NCBI RefSeq assembly: GCF_006483445.1
Contig: NZ_PPPT01000071.1
Span: 23,949-87,948, forward strand
From: Bradyrhizobium guangdongense
GTDB taxonomy: Bacteria > Pseudomonadota > Alphaproteobacteria > Rhizobiales > Xanthobacteraceae
Direction of reading: 5' to 3'
DNA length: 64,000 bases
Position 1 is the first letter of the stretch. Each line of letters begins with the position of its first letter. The notes under the pieces were generated by a model that made no database searches, had not been told where the DNA came from, and was given only the letters and a program-made list of their open reading frames with translations. A program made the translations under genes and the position numbers. Shown piece after piece: positions 15,833-25,739 of the stretch.

Positions 15833-16480
15833 ATGACCGAAGCGCGAGCCACGGCCAAGGTGACCAAGCTCAATCGCGTCGAGCGCAACGCCTGGACCAA
15901 GCAGAAGATCTTTGAGGCCGCGACCAAGGTCGTCGGCAAATATGGCTATGCGGAAGCGTCCGTCGCCCGCATCACCGAGCAGGCCGGCGTCGCGCAGGGT
16001 ACCTTCTACAATCACTTCGAGAGCCGGCAGGAATTGCTGGATCAGCTCCTGCCAAAGATCGGTCTCGACATGGTGCATTTCATCCGCGCCCGCACCGGCA
16101 CGGCGGATGCAGCGCGTCAGGAGATCGAGCGCTTCTCCGCGTTCTTCGACTTCATCCGCGAAGTCCCGGAATTCCTGCGCATCCTCAACGAAGCCGAATT
16201 CTTTGCGCCTTCCGGCTACCAGAAGCACCTCGACAACATCTCCACCGCCTATGTCCGTATCCTGCGCCGCGCCCGGCTTGCGGGCGCGATCGCGGATTTC
16301 AGCGACGAGGAGTTCGAGGCCATCGTCCACATGCTGATGGGTGCGCGCGGCTATCTCAGCCGTCGCTACTCCTATTCGGCTGACGGCGTCACCGCCGTGC
16401 CCGACCACGTCATCTCGGCCTATCGCAAGCTGATGACGCGCGGCCTGTTCAACGCTTCCGGGGAGAAGACGACGCCATGA
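15833..16480 (+). CDS. TetR/AcrR family transcriptional regulator
   Basis: A 215-residue regulator with the TetR DNA-binding domain at residues 22-68 (KQKIFEAATKVVGKYGYAEASVARITEQAGVAQGTFYNHFESRQELLDQL) and an all-helical ligand domain behind it. The start codon ATG 15833 follows the sequence AGGAGCGTTGA. The stop overlaps the next ATG (ATGA), so it is translated together with the flavin monooxygenase it probably controls. The upstream 23-bp palindrome is the likely operator, and a ketone or steroid-like substrate of the monooxygenase is the likely inducer. Confidence 0.92.
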   Translation: MTEARATAKVTKLNRVERNAWTKQKIFEAATKVVGKYGYAEASVARITEQAGVAQGTFYNHFESRQELLDQLLPKIGLDMVHFIRARTGTADAARQEIERFSAFFDFIREVPEFLRILNEAEFFAPSGYQKHLDNISTAYVRILRRARLAGAIADFSDEEFEAIVHMLMGARGYLSRRYSYSADGVTAVPDHVISAYRKLMTRGLFNASGEKTTP

Positions 16481-18396
16481 ACATCGAGCGCCCGCGCAGG
16501 CCACTCGACCTCGCCTCGGCGATTGCCGAAGGCGACATCCGCTGCCTCCTGATGGTGCTGGTGCATATGACCGGCGACGAGCGCTGGCTCGAGCCGCCCT
16601 ATCTGCCCAAGCGCGACATCCGCCTCATTCCCGAGCCTGATGCCGGAGTGCCGAAGGACGTTCAGGACGAAATCCGCGCCGCCGTCGTCAAGCTCTTTGC
16701 CGAGGGCACGCCAAGCCCCGTTATCACCGATCCCGGCGAAGCGCTTCTGCTGAAGATGATGCGCGCCTGCCTCGGCGAAAACGTCGCGCCGGAATACGCG
16801 CCTCTGATGCGCGAAGAGATGGGCTTTATCTCGCGCGAGGCACCCTGGACCAGGCGCCCCGCGGACGAGAAGCTCGCGCAACAGCATGTCCTGATCGTCG
16901 GTGCCGGCGTCTGCGCCATCGCGCTCGGCGTCGCGCTCGGCCATCTCGGTATCCCCTACACCATCGTCGAGAAGAATGCCGAGCTCGGCGGCACCTGGTG
17001 GATCAACCGCTATCCCGGATGCGGCGTCGACACGCCGAACCATTCCTATTCCTACTCCTTTGGCTCGCTCAATCCCTGGACGCGCTATTTCTGCCAGCGC
17101 GAGGAATTGCTCGCCTATCTGCAGAAGGTCGCGGACGAATACGGCATCCGAAAGCACCTGCGCGTCAACACCGAGCTGACCTCGTCGCGCTGGGACGAAG
17201 GCAAGCGGCGCTGGATCTCGACGCTGAAGACCCTCGACGGCGAAGAGACCTTCGAATCGACCGCACTGGTCTCCGCCATCGGCCAGCTCAACGATCCCTC
17301 CCGCGCCCACTTCAAGGGCGAGGAGACCTTCCAAGGCCAGATCCTGCATTCGGCGCTGTGGTCAGGCGATATCAAGCTCGACGGCAAGCATGTCGCCGTG
17401 ATCGGCACCGGCGCAACCTCGATGCAGCTCGTGCCTGCGATCGCCGACCGCGTCGCCTCCGTCACCGCCTATCAGCGCACCGCGCAATGGGCGCGGCCGG
17501 TGAAAGGCTACTCGGACCCGATCACGGAAGGTGCGCAATGGCTGCTCGCGCATCTGCCCTTCTATGTGAAATGGTACCGCTTCAACATGTTCTGGCGCTA
17601 CGGCGACGGCCTGTTGCCTTTCCTGCGCAAGGACCCGGCCTGGCCGCACCCCGAGCGGGCCGTCAACAAGGGCAATGACCGGCACCGGCAGGAGCTGACC
17701 GACTTCATCCTCTCGGAACTGAAGGACCGCCCCGACCTGATCGCTAAATGCGTGCCGGCCTATCCGCCCTATGGCAAGCGCATCCTGCTCGACAACAACT
17801 GGTTCAAGACGCTGACCAAGGACAATGTCGAGCTCGTCACCGACGCGATCGACCATTTCGATCGCGGGGGCATCGTCACGTCCGACGGCGAGCGGCGTCC
17901 TGCCGACATCATCGTGATCGCCACCGGCTTCAAGGTCACCGAGATGGCCGCGCGCCTCAACATCACCGGACGCGGGGCCAAGAACCTGCGCGACGCCTGG
18001 GCGAACGACAACCCGACGGCGTTCCTCGGCCTTACCGTGCCCGACTTCCCGAACTTCTTCTGCATGCTCGGTCCGAATTCCGGTCCGGCGCATGGCGGCA
18101 GCGTGATCTTCCAGTCGGAATGCCAGGCCCGCTACATCTCCGCCTGCCTCGTCGACATGATCGAGCAGGACATAGCCGCGATCGACGTCCGCCCGGACGT
18201 GCTCGACGATTACGTCCGCAAGGTCGATGTCGAGCACGAGGCGATGATCTGGACCCACAAGGGCATGACCACCTACTACCGCAACAAGAAGGGCCGCGTG
18301 TTCTCGGCCATGCCATGGCGCTTCGTCGACTACTGGCGCATGACCCATGATCCGGACTTTGGGCAGTACCGGCTGACGAAGGCGCAAGCAACGTAG
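16477..18396 (+). CDS. Flavin-containing Baeyer-Villiger-type monooxygenase
   Basis: A 639-residue FAD/NADPH monooxygenase. About 140 N-terminal residues precede the first nucleotide-binding fold (VLIVGAGVCAIALG), followed by ELGGTWWINRYPGCGVD. The BVMO fingerprint FxGxxxHSxxW is seen as FQGQILHSALW at residues 285-295, then a second Rossmann motif VAVIGTGATSMQ. The family inserts oxygen next to ketones to give esters or lactones. The long N-terminal extension resembles the larger ketone/steroid-active BVMOs. It is coupled to the TetR gene by a 4-bp overlap. Confidence 0.9.
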   Translation: MNIERPRRPLDLASAIAEGDIRCLLMVLVHMTGDERWLEPPYLPKRDIRLIPEPDAGVPKDVQDEIRAAVVKLFAEGTPSPVITDPGEALLLKMMRACLGENVAPEYAPLMREEMGFISREAPWTRRPADEKLAQQHVLIVGAGVCAIALGVALGHLGIPYTIVEKNAELGGTWWINRYPGCGVDTPNHSYSYSFGSLNPWTRYFCQREELLAYLQKVADEYGIRKHLRVNTELTSSRWDEGKRRWISTLKTLDGEETFESTALVSAIGQLNDPSRAHFKGEETFQGQILHSALWSGDIKLDGKHVAVIGTGATSMQLVPAIADRVASVTAYQRTAQWARPVKGYSDPITEGAQWLLAHLPFYVKWYRFNMFWRYGDGLLPFLRKDPAWPHPERAVNKGNDRHRQELTDFILSELKDRPDLIAKCVPAYPPYGKRILLDNNWFKTLTKDNVELVTDAIDHFDRGGIVTSDGERRPADIIVIATGFKVTEMAARLNITGRGAKNLRDAWANDNPTAFLGLTVPDFPNFFCMLGPNSGPAHGGSVIFQSECQARYISACLVDMIEQDIAAIDVRPDVLDDYVRKVDVEHEAMIWTHKGMTTYYRNKKGRVFSAMPWRFVDYWRMTHDPDFGQYRLTKAQAT

Positions 18397-18481
18397 CCGC
18401 GCAAACGGTGCACCCTCTCCTCCCTTGTGCAGGGCAATCGCATATGCGTTTTCCATTGTTCGGCATGCTCGTGCCACAAAC

Positions 18482-18569
18482 TCGTCATGCCCGGGCTTGT
18501 CCCGGGCATCCACGTTCTTCGTGCTGCGGGAAAGGTCGTGGATGGCCGGGACAAGCCCGGCCATGACGA
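18482..18569. repeat. Intergenic inverted repeat element
   Basis: TCGTCATGCCCGGGCTTGTC at the left pairs with GACAAGCCCGGCCATGACGA at the right around a ~45-bp centre that itself contains CCACG/CGTGG arms. This is a mosaic palindrome of the kind scattered in Bradyrhizobium intergenic regions. No gene is supported between 18397 and 18665. Confidence 0.65.
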
Positions 18570-18665
18570 TGTGGATATGTTCGTGCTCCAGGTATCACAG
18601 GGCATATGCGATTGCCCTGCCCTTGCGGGAGAGGGTGGCTTCGCGAAAGCCAACGTCATCGCGCT

Positions 18666-18926
18666 TCAGCGGCCGGAGGCAACTCGTGCGCCGTCGACCG
18701 CATAGGGCCGCTGCTTCGTCTGCGTCGGGTGAACGAGGAATGCCGGCGGCTGCGTCGGACGCGGGCTCGACCGGACATACGGCTCCCACTTCAGATAGTG
18801 CGCGCGGCGTTTGCGCGAGATTCGTTCCCGCGTCCAGTATCCCGCTCCGAACGAGACGGCGGCAATCGAGATCAAGATGAGCAAGCCAAGCATTCGCAGC
18901 ATTCCGTGGTAAGTCCGGCGCACCAT
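18666..18926 (-). CDS. Possible small membrane-anchored protein
   Basis: An 86-residue reading frame with one hydrophobic helix near the N-terminus (LRMLGLLILISIAAVSFGAGYW), followed by a basic Arg/Lys stretch and a Pro-rich tail. An internal Met at 18902 is an alternative start. No clear ribosome site is visible. The topology is protein-like, but the frame could be chance in GC-rich DNA. I do not recognise a family. The rest of 18397-19093 holds the palindromic repeat and nothing else I can support. Confidence 0.35.
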   Translation of the reverse strand: MVRRTYHGMLRMLGLLILISIAAVSFGAGYWTRERISRKRRAHYLKWEPYVRSSPRPTQPPAFLVHPTQTKQRPYAVDGARVASGR

Positions 18927-19093
18927 CTGGCGCCATGAACCTAACCTCGGTGTGTCTGCATTGAGGAATTTTCGCGATTGCGAAACCTTATCTTCGCAAT
19001 CATTTCCGCGTGAGCACGGAACTATTGCGAACGAGCAAATCCTATGTGCAACTCGCTTCAGTTGTAGGCATGGTTGTGCCCATTCCGGCGCCG

Positions 19094-20206
<1,113 letters not shown>

Positions 20207-20349
20207 CGTAAGCTCCTTGCTCAAACCCTTGAATCGCCTCTCAATGGTATCGACAGCGCCGGTTTGGTTTCGTGCAAATATCGCGTAGTTTCGCTCTTTC
20301 GACGCCGGTTTCCGGCGCCGTTTGGCTCTTTCACGCTGGAAACGAAACC

Positions 20350-20829
20350 GTGGCTCTGGACCGAAAAGATCTCGCCATCCTCGCGGAACTCACCACCAAT
20401 GCGCGCGCAAGCCATACCGAGCTCGCCACCAAGGTCGGGCTCTCGAGCACGGCCCTGGCGCGGCGGCAAAAGGCGCTGGAGGACGATGGCTACATCGAGG
20501 CCTACCAGGCCGCGCTCGATCTCGCGCAGTTCGGCCTCACCACGACAGTGCTGGTCCGGATCGCGCTGGAGAGCCAGAGCGACGAGGCGCTGAAGGCGTT
20601 CGAGGCGGAGGTGGTCAAATGCCCCTCGGTGGTCCGCTGCTTCCTGATGTCGGGCACCGACGACTACATCCTGATCGTGCTGGCGCGTGACATCCAGGAT
20701 TTCGAGCGCATCCACCGCACCGAATTGTCACGCCTGCCGCGCGTCGCACGCGTGCAGTCGAGCTTCGCGCTACGCGAGGTGGTCAACCGCGCCGTGCCGC
20801 CGGTGGTGTTTCGTGAGACGCAACGCTAG
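20350..20829 (+). CDS. Lrp/AsnC family regulator, AldR-like
   Basis: A 159-residue Lrp-type regulator from GTG 20350 (the frame extends upstream to 20272, but normal family length supports 20350). The N-terminal helix-turn-helix is LTTNARASHTELATKVGLSSTALARRQKALEDDGYI, followed by a RAM ligand domain (VLVRIALESQSDEALKAFEAEV, CFLMSGTDDYILIVLARD). It is divergent from ald with a 143-bp shared region containing GGTTTCGT and ACGAAACC elements, so it probably activates ald in response to alanine. Confidence 0.88.
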   Translation: MALDRKDLAILAELTTNARASHTELATKVGLSSTALARRQKALEDDGYIEAYQAALDLAQFGLTTTVLVRIALESQSDEALKAFEAEVVKCPSVVRCFLMSGTDDYILIVLARDIQDFERIHRTELSRLPRVARVQSSFALREVVNRAVPPVVFRETQR

Positions 20830-20941
20830 GCGTGATTCGGAAAAATTCGGAGCGGTTTTCGCTCGTTTCGAACGCGAATGAGGGCATCTGACGCCAAATG
20901 CAACGGCTTGGCCCACACCTTGCGATGATGGCAATATACAC

Positions 20942-20963
20942 CTGATTTGCCCGACGGGTCAAG
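20942..20963 (+). repeat. Dispersed 22-bp repeat, copy 1
   Basis: The 22 bases here (CTGATTTGCC...GGGTCAAG) are identical to the reverse complement of 39052-39073, and partial similarity continues for another ~17 bases. It lies between genes with no coding sequence in 20830-21064. Confidence 0.7.
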
Positions 20964-21064
20964 GGCTATTTCGAAAAATCCGTAGCGCCTCGCACCTCGG
21001 CCCGGCTACTGTGCATGGGGTTGTTTTCAACCGATATTGCCGACCCCGCACGGCCATCCGGCAT

Positions 21065-21277
21065 TTACGACGGAAAATCCGCCGCCTGCACATGGATGCG
21101 GTCCGCATGCAGGGACCAGTGATGCAACGCCTGGTCCTTGCAGAATTTCTGCTTCGCCTGCTCGGTGGCTTCGCTTTCGTCCGAAGCCTCGATCTCCAGG
21201 GTGCCCTGGCAGACTTCGCTCTGCCGGCCGTACTGCCCGAGCACGTCCTTCATGAACCTGACGACATAGCGTGACAT
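21065..21277 (-). CDS. Conserved small protein, function unknown
   Basis: A 70-residue soluble protein (MSRYVVRFMKDVLGQYGRQSEVCQGTLEIEASDE...) with a strong AGGAGG ribosome site 7 nt before ATG 21277. It has two Cys, no hydrophobic segment, and a pattern of short beta strands with one long acidic helix (ASDESEATEQAKQKFCKDQ). The good ribosome site, the codon usage and the absence of an overlapping gene support it as real. I cannot assign a function. Confidence 0.7.
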   Translation of the reverse strand: MSRYVVRFMKDVLGQYGRQSEVCQGTLEIEASDESEATEQAKQKFCKDQALHHWSLHADRIHVQAADFPS

Positions 21278-21370
21278 GGCACCTCCTGCAGCCCCGGCCG
21301 CATTCTAATCCCATTCTGTCCGACTGAGGGAGAGGGATTTTGATGCGGATCAAGGTCAGCCACGGTTCCG

Positions 21371-22420
21371 CTACCCCGGTGTGACGCCAAACGCCTTGCG
21401 GAAGCGCTCCGCGTAGTGCGGCCAGACGTCGGGGTTGATCACCCGCGGCGGGCGCTTGCCGTCGAGCGCGGCCAACACCTGCTCGGCCGCGATGCGGCCC
21501 ATGTTCTGGCGGGCTTCGATGGTGACCCCCGCGGTATGTGGGCTCGCCAGCACATTGTCGAACTGCAGCAGCGGATGGTCCGGCGGCGGCGGCTCCTTGG
21601 ACCAGACGTCGAGGCCGGCGCCGGCGATGCGCTTGTCGCGCAAGGCCCCAAGCAGCGCATCCTCGTCATGGATGAAGCCCCGCGCCGTGGTGACGAAATA
21701 GGCATGCGGCTGCATCAGCGCGAACTCGCGCACCCCGATCATGCCGCGGCTGCCCTTGTCGAGCGGACAGGAGATCGACACGAAGTCGGCACGGCGCAGG
21801 AGCTCGTCGAGCTCGACCTTCTCGCCGCCGCGCGCGGCCATCTCCTCGGCCGTGAGGTACGGGTCGTAGGCCAGCACCTTCATGCCGAGCAGCGTGCTGC
21901 ACAGCGCTGCGATACGGCGGCCGACATTGCCGAGCCCGACGATGCCGACGGTCTTGTGCTCGACCTCATTGCCGACGAGATCGTTGCGGTTGACGTTGCG
22001 CTCCCTGCGCAGCCGGCGGTCGGACTGGATAATCCGCTTCGACAGCGTGAGCATCATGGCGAGCGCGTGCTCGGCGACCGAATGCGCGTTGCCGCCGGAC
22101 TGGTTGACCACGAGCACGCCCGCCGCCGTACAGGCCTCGACATCGACGGGATCGAAACCCGCACCGTTGGAGGACACGAGCAGGAGGTTCGGCATCCGCT
22201 TCAGGAGGTCGGCATGGACGTGGAAATGCGGCGCCAGCTCGTCGCGTGCAGCCCCAACCTGGTAGACATGCGCGGCCTCGAGGACCGGCGCAAAATCAGC
22301 CTCCGGACTATCGTTTTCGAGCCGGTCGAGCCGGACGTCGGCCCGCGCTTTCAGGATGTCGATGTAGATGGGGTTGGCGAGATATTTGACGTAGAAGACG
22401 CGCTTGCTGTTGACCGACAT
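21371..22420 (-). CDS. D-2-hydroxyacid dehydrogenase
   Basis: A 349-residue NAD(P)-dependent dehydrogenase of the 2-hydroxyacid family. The Rossmann motif is VGIVGLGNVGRRIA, with an acidic residue at the strand end (AYDPYL), which suggests NAD. The catalytic Arg (TTARGFIHD), Glu (KEPPPPDHPL) and His (SPHTAG) are all present. It reduces a 2-oxoacid or oxidises the D-hydroxyacid. It is divergent from a split thiamine-diphosphate decarboxylase with about 260 bp between them, suggesting that both act on the same 2-oxoacid. The substrate is unknown. Confidence 0.88.
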   Translation of the reverse strand: MSVNSKRVFYVKYLANPIYIDILKARADVRLDRLENDSPEADFAPVLEAAHVYQVGAARDELAPHFHVHADLLKRMPNLLLVSSNGAGFDPVDVEACTAAGVLVVNQSGGNAHSVAEHALAMMLTLSKRIIQSDRRLRRERNVNRNDLVGNEVEHKTVGIVGLGNVGRRIAALCSTLLGMKVLAYDPYLTAEEMAARGGEKVELDELLRRADFVSISCPLDKGSRGMIGVREFALMQPHAYFVTTARGFIHDEDALLGALRDKRIAGAGLDVWSKEPPPPDHPLLQFDNVLASPHTAGVTIEARQNMGRIAAEQVLAALDGKRPPRVINPDVWPHYAERFRKAFGVTPG

Positions 22421-22680
22421 CGACCTGCTTCCGGCTCCAGATGGAGGCCGTGCAGGACCGGCGCGGCATGCGCCCCCTCCATGCTGTCCTCCCGTTCTCT
22501 TTGTTGTCGCGGCTTATGACACGGCGACGCCGGCCAAGGCAGACCCTGCGGCGCAGATCGCCATGCCGGCGCGGACATGTTGACAATCCCGCGGGTCAGG
22601 TCAAGTTCGGACCCCAAAGCACCTGAATTGGGCGGCCGCGATTTGCGCTCGGGATCATCATCGCGGCAAGGGAGGACGAG

Positions 22681-23247
22681 ATGGCGATTGCGGAGCAGCA
22701 CACCCCTCCCCCGACACCTCACGACAAGGCGGAAAAGACCTGGCACGGCATCGTGCTCCAGACCCTGAAGCGGAACGACGTCAACCTCGTGCCCTACGTG
22801 CCCGACCGGGTGCTGACGCCGCTGATCAAGAACCTGCACGCCGACCCCTTCTTCACGACCTTTGCGACCGCGCGTGAGGAGGAAGCCGTCGGCATCCTCG
22901 CCGGCGCATGGATGGCCGGCCGGCGCGGCGCGCTGCTGATGCAGACCTCGGGCTTTGCCACACTCGCCAACGTGCTGGCCTCGCTCGCGGTGCCCTATCA
23001 GATTCCGCTGATCATGTTCGTGTCCGAGCGCGGCACGCTCGGCGAATTCAACTACGGCCAGGCGCTGGTCTGCCGCACCACGCGCCCGGTGCTGGATTCG
23101 CTGGCGCTCGAGCACCACACCATCACCCGGATCGACGAGCTCGAATTCATCGTCGACCGCTCGATCAAGCAGGCCGTCGCCACGCAGGCGCCGGTCGCGC
23201 TGATCCTCAACCCGCTGCTCACCGGCGGCAAGACGTTCGACAAGTGA
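22681..23247 (+). CDS. ThDP-binding enzyme, pyrimidine-binding subunit (sulfopyruvate/phosphonopyruvate decarboxylase-like alpha)
   Basis: A 188-residue protein corresponding to the N-terminal (PYR) domain of thiamine-diphosphate enzymes. The cofactor-activating Glu lies in TAREEEAVGILAGAWMAGRRGALLMQTSGFATLANVL. It begins at ATG 22681 after AGGGAGGA. The complementary PP domain is the next gene, 8 bp downstream, so the active enzyme must be a heteromer, as in ComDE sulfopyruvate decarboxylase or the split 2-oxoacid decarboxylases. With a divergent 2-hydroxyacid dehydrogenase, it may consume a sulfo- or other substituted pyruvate. The substrate assignment is uncertain. Confidence 0.8.
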   Translation: MAIAEQHTPPPTPHDKAEKTWHGIVLQTLKRNDVNLVPYVPDRVLTPLIKNLHADPFFTTFATAREEEAVGILAGAWMAGRRGALLMQTSGFATLANVLASLAVPYQIPLIMFVSERGTLGEFNYGQALVCRTTRPVLDSLALEHHTITRIDELEFIVDRSIKQAVATQAPVALILNPLLTGGKTFDK

Positions 23248-23255
23248 GATCAGCC

Positions 23256-23858
23256 ATGACGTCAGCCAATCGCAACACCAAGGTCATGAACCGCTACGAC
23301 GTCACCTCGCGCCTGATCGGCAAGCTCAGGAACGAGGAGGCCGTGATCGGCGGCATCGGCAACACCAATTTCGACCTCTGGGCCGCCGGCCATCGCCCGC
23401 AGAATTTTTACATGCTCGGCAGCATGGGACTGGCCTTCCCGATCGCACTCGGCGTCGCGCTGGCGCAGCCCGATCGCCGTGTCATTGCGCTGGAGGGCGA
23501 CGGCTCGTTGCTGATGCAACTCGGCGCGCTCTCGACCATCGCATCGCTGAAGCCGAAGAACCTCACCATGATCGTGTTCGACAACGGCATCTACCAGATT
23601 ACCGGTTCGCAGCCGACGCCGGCCGCTTCGGTTGCCGACATCGTGGCGATCGCGGTCGGTTCGGGGCTGACCAACAGCGTCTGGGCTGCGGATGAAGAGG
23701 ACTTCGAGCGCCTTGTTGATGAATCCTTGAGCGCGTCCGAACCCACCTTGATCGCACTGCGCATCGACGACCAGCCGGGCGTCGGCACCACCCGCCGCGA
23801 TCCCGTTCAGATTCGTGAACGGTTCATGCATGGGCTCGGCGTGCGCCAGCCGCTTTAA
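23256..23858 (+). CDS. ThDP-binding enzyme, diphosphate-binding subunit (decarboxylase beta)
   Basis: A 200-residue C-terminal (PP) domain partner of the preceding gene. The thiamine diphosphate motif GDGSLLMQLGALSTIASLKPKNLTMIVFDN is complete. ATG 23256 is used; a second ATG at 23286 is possible. It resembles ComE and the C-terminal half of phosphonopyruvate decarboxylase. Together the two small proteins make up one full decarboxylase of about 390 residues, which lacks the middle domain of the large ThDP enzymes such as Gcl and Oxc found elsewhere in this window. Confidence 0.82.
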   Translation: MTSANRNTKVMNRYDVTSRLIGKLRNEEAVIGGIGNTNFDLWAAGHRPQNFYMLGSMGLAFPIALGVALAQPDRRVIALEGDGSLLMQLGALSTIASLKPKNLTMIVFDNGIYQITGSQPTPAASVADIVAIAVGSGLTNSVWAADEEDFERLVDESLSASEPTLIALRIDDQPGVGTTRRDPVQIRERFMHGLGVRQPL

Positions 23859-23936
23859 TGATCTGTAATTAACTACACAGCCATCTGACCACTGCGTGAT
23901 TGCCATCGCAGTGCGAGATTGTGCTATGCGGGATGG

Positions 23937-24311
23937 ATGACCGTCCTCCTCCGGATTTCTGCCTGGATCCTGGCTGCCGCCGTCGCCTTTGCAACACTTG
24001 GCCCGGCCAGCCTTCGACCCCATTCCGACCTCGGCCAGGACGGCGAGCACGCGCTCGCCTTCGTTCTCGTCGGCCTTGCCTTTGGATTGGCTTATTCAAA
24101 ACGGCGCTGGTCGGTCGCGATGATCGCCGTCCTCCTGATCGGCGTGCTCGAATTGTTGCAATTCTTTGCACCCGGCCGCCATGCGCGGCTGGAAGATTTT
24201 GTCGTCGACGCCCTCACCGCCTGCGTCGGCTTTGTGCTGTCGGCTGCAGTCGAATGGACCATCGCACGCCTGCGCACCAACACCATGACAAGCGAAGGCC
24301 CCGCGGAGTAG
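23937..24311 (+). CDS. VanZ-like membrane protein
   Basis: A 124-residue protein with four hydrophobic helices. The VanZ-like signature includes DLGQDGEHALAFVLVGLAFGLAY and ELLQFFAPGRHARLEDFVVDALTACVGFVL. ATG 23937 (MTVLLRIS) is used rather than the TTG at 23919. It is a small inner-membrane protein of unknown biochemical role in proteobacteria. It appears monocistronic, 78 bp after the ThDP genes, and converges on the DUF1236 gene. Confidence 0.75.
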   Translation: MTVLLRISAWILAAAVAFATLGPASLRPHSDLGQDGEHALAFVLVGLAFGLAYSKRRWSVAMIAVLLIGVLELLQFFAPGRHARLEDFVVDALTACVGFVLSAAVEWTIARLRTNTMTSEGPAE

Positions 24312-24346
24312 ATCTCCGCAGGGCCCGCGGATCTCGCGACGAACGG

Positions 24347-24730
24347 TCAGTCGATGATCTTGATGACCTTGCGCGTCCGCGGCTCGACGATCACACGACG
24401 GTCGTTCACGACCGCGTAGCGATACTCGGTGTAGTTCGGCACCGGATGCAGCACGACGGTGGGCGGCAGGGGCTCGCCGACAACCACGCGCTCCTCCACC
24501 ACGACCGAGTGGTCGCGCGGGAGGCCGCCCAGAACGGCATTCGGGATTTCCAGGCCGGCGCCGACGGCCGCACCGACGGTGCCGCCGACCATCGCGCCGA
24601 TCGGACCGCCGACCTCGCCGCCCGCACGCGCGCCATTCCGGGCACCCTGCTCGGTGGTCGACTGGGCAAAGGCTGCGCCTGACGCGAGCAGCGACGCGGC
24701 AACCAACGAAATCGCAAGACGGGTCTTCAT
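24347..24730 (-). CDS. DUF1236 secreted protein with glycine-zipper segment
   Basis: A 127-residue exported protein starting at ATG 24730 behind GGAG. The signal peptide (MKTRLAISLVAASLLASGAAFA) is followed by a GxxxG-rich glycine zipper (GARAGGEVGGPIGAMVGGTVGAAVGAGL). The DUF1236 C-terminus is YRYAVVNDRRVIVEPRTRKVIKIID. Such proteins are common in Bradyrhizobiaceae as periplasmic or outer-membrane-associated proteins of unknown function. It has no operon partner. Confidence 0.82.
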   Translation of the reverse strand: MKTRLAISLVAASLLASGAAFAQSTTEQGARNGARAGGEVGGPIGAMVGGTVGAAVGAGLEIPNAVLGGLPRDHSVVVEERVVVGEPLPPTVVLHPVPNYTEYRYAVVNDRRVIVEPRTRKVIKIID

Positions 24731-24825
24731 GTCCAAATCTCCAGTGTTGTGATGCGCTCACAACCGATGGAAACGGCGATCGTTCCGGTTCCATCACGGT
24801 CGAAGCGCAGCACACAACTGGAGCG

Positions 24826-25728
24826 TTACTGCGTAACAGTTCCGGCAGCGGCGATCTCGTGGCCTGCCATCAATTCGAGCGCGCGCACCATCGCCGAGTG
24901 ATCCCAGGCCTTGCCGCCATGCGCGGTGCAAGACGAGAACAATTGCTGGGCGAACGCCGTGCTCGGCAGTGACAGGCCGAGTGAACGCGCGCCTTCGAGC
25001 GCAAGGTTGAGATCCTTCTGGTGCAGCTCGATCCGAAAGCCCGGATCGAAATTGCGCTTCACCATACGCTCGCCATGGACTTCGAGAATCCGCGACGAGG
25101 CAAAACCGCCCATCAGCGCCTGCCGCACCAGCGCGGGGTCGGCGCCCGCCTTGGACGCGAACAGCAGCGCCTCGCTCACGGCCTCGATGGTCAGCGCGAC
25201 GATGATCTGGTTGGCGACCTTGGTAGTCTGGCCGTCACCATTGGCGCCGACGCGGGTGACGTTCTTGCCCATCTTGTAGAACACGGCCTTCATTGTGTTG
25301 AAGGCACGCTCGGGTCCGCCGATCATGATGGTGAGGCTCGCTGCCTTGGCACCGACCTCGCCGCCCGACACCGGCGCGTCGAGATAATCAGCCCCGAGCG
25401 CCTCGATCTTATTCGCAAACTCCTTGGTCGCGAGCGGCGAGATCGAGCTCATGTCGACCACGATCTTGCCCTTGGAGATCCCCTCCGCGACGCCGTCCTT
25501 GCCGAACAGCACGGCCTCCACATGCGGCGTGTCCGGCACCATGATGATCACGGCGTCCGCCTCCTGCGCGACCTCCTTTGCCGACTTGCAGGCAATGCCA
25601 CCGCCGGCGATCAGCTCGGGTGCGATGGCGCCGACGTCATGCAGGAACAGGCGATGGCCCGCAGCCTGCAGATGGCCGGCCATCGGCCGTCCCATGGTGC
25701 CAAGTCCAATGAAGCCGATATCGATCAT
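24826..25728 (-). CDS. glxR: 2-hydroxy-3-oxopropionate (tartronate semialdehyde) reductase
   Basis: A 300-residue beta-hydroxyacid dehydrogenase starting at ATG 25728. The NAD(P) motif is IGFIGLGTMGRPMAGHL, the substrate loop DAPVSGGEVGA, and the catalytic Lys is in QTTKVANQI. It reduces tartronate semialdehyde to D-glycerate. It follows hyi (11 bp gap) and gcl in the same direction, forming the complete glycerate route from glyoxylate. This lets the cell assimilate C2 units, including those linked to oxalate. Confidence 0.93.
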   Translation of the reverse strand: MIDIGFIGLGTMGRPMAGHLQAAGHRLFLHDVGAIAPELIAGGGIACKSAKEVAQEADAVIIMVPDTPHVEAVLFGKDGVAEGISKGKIVVDMSSISPLATKEFANKIEALGADYLDAPVSGGEVGAKAASLTIMIGGPERAFNTMKAVFYKMGKNVTRVGANGDGQTTKVANQIIVALTIEAVSEALLFASKAGADPALVRQALMGGFASSRILEVHGERMVKRNFDPGFRIELHQKDLNLALEGARSLGLSLPSTAFAQQLFSSCTAHGGKAWDHSAMVRALELMAGHEIAAAGTVTQ

Positions 25729-25739
25729 TTCAGGAATCC

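Noticed and set aside
20220..20260. TTGAATCGCCTCTCAA before ald as an FNR/FixK box
   Set aside because: The half-sites are 8 bp apart instead of 6, so it does not fit the consensus.
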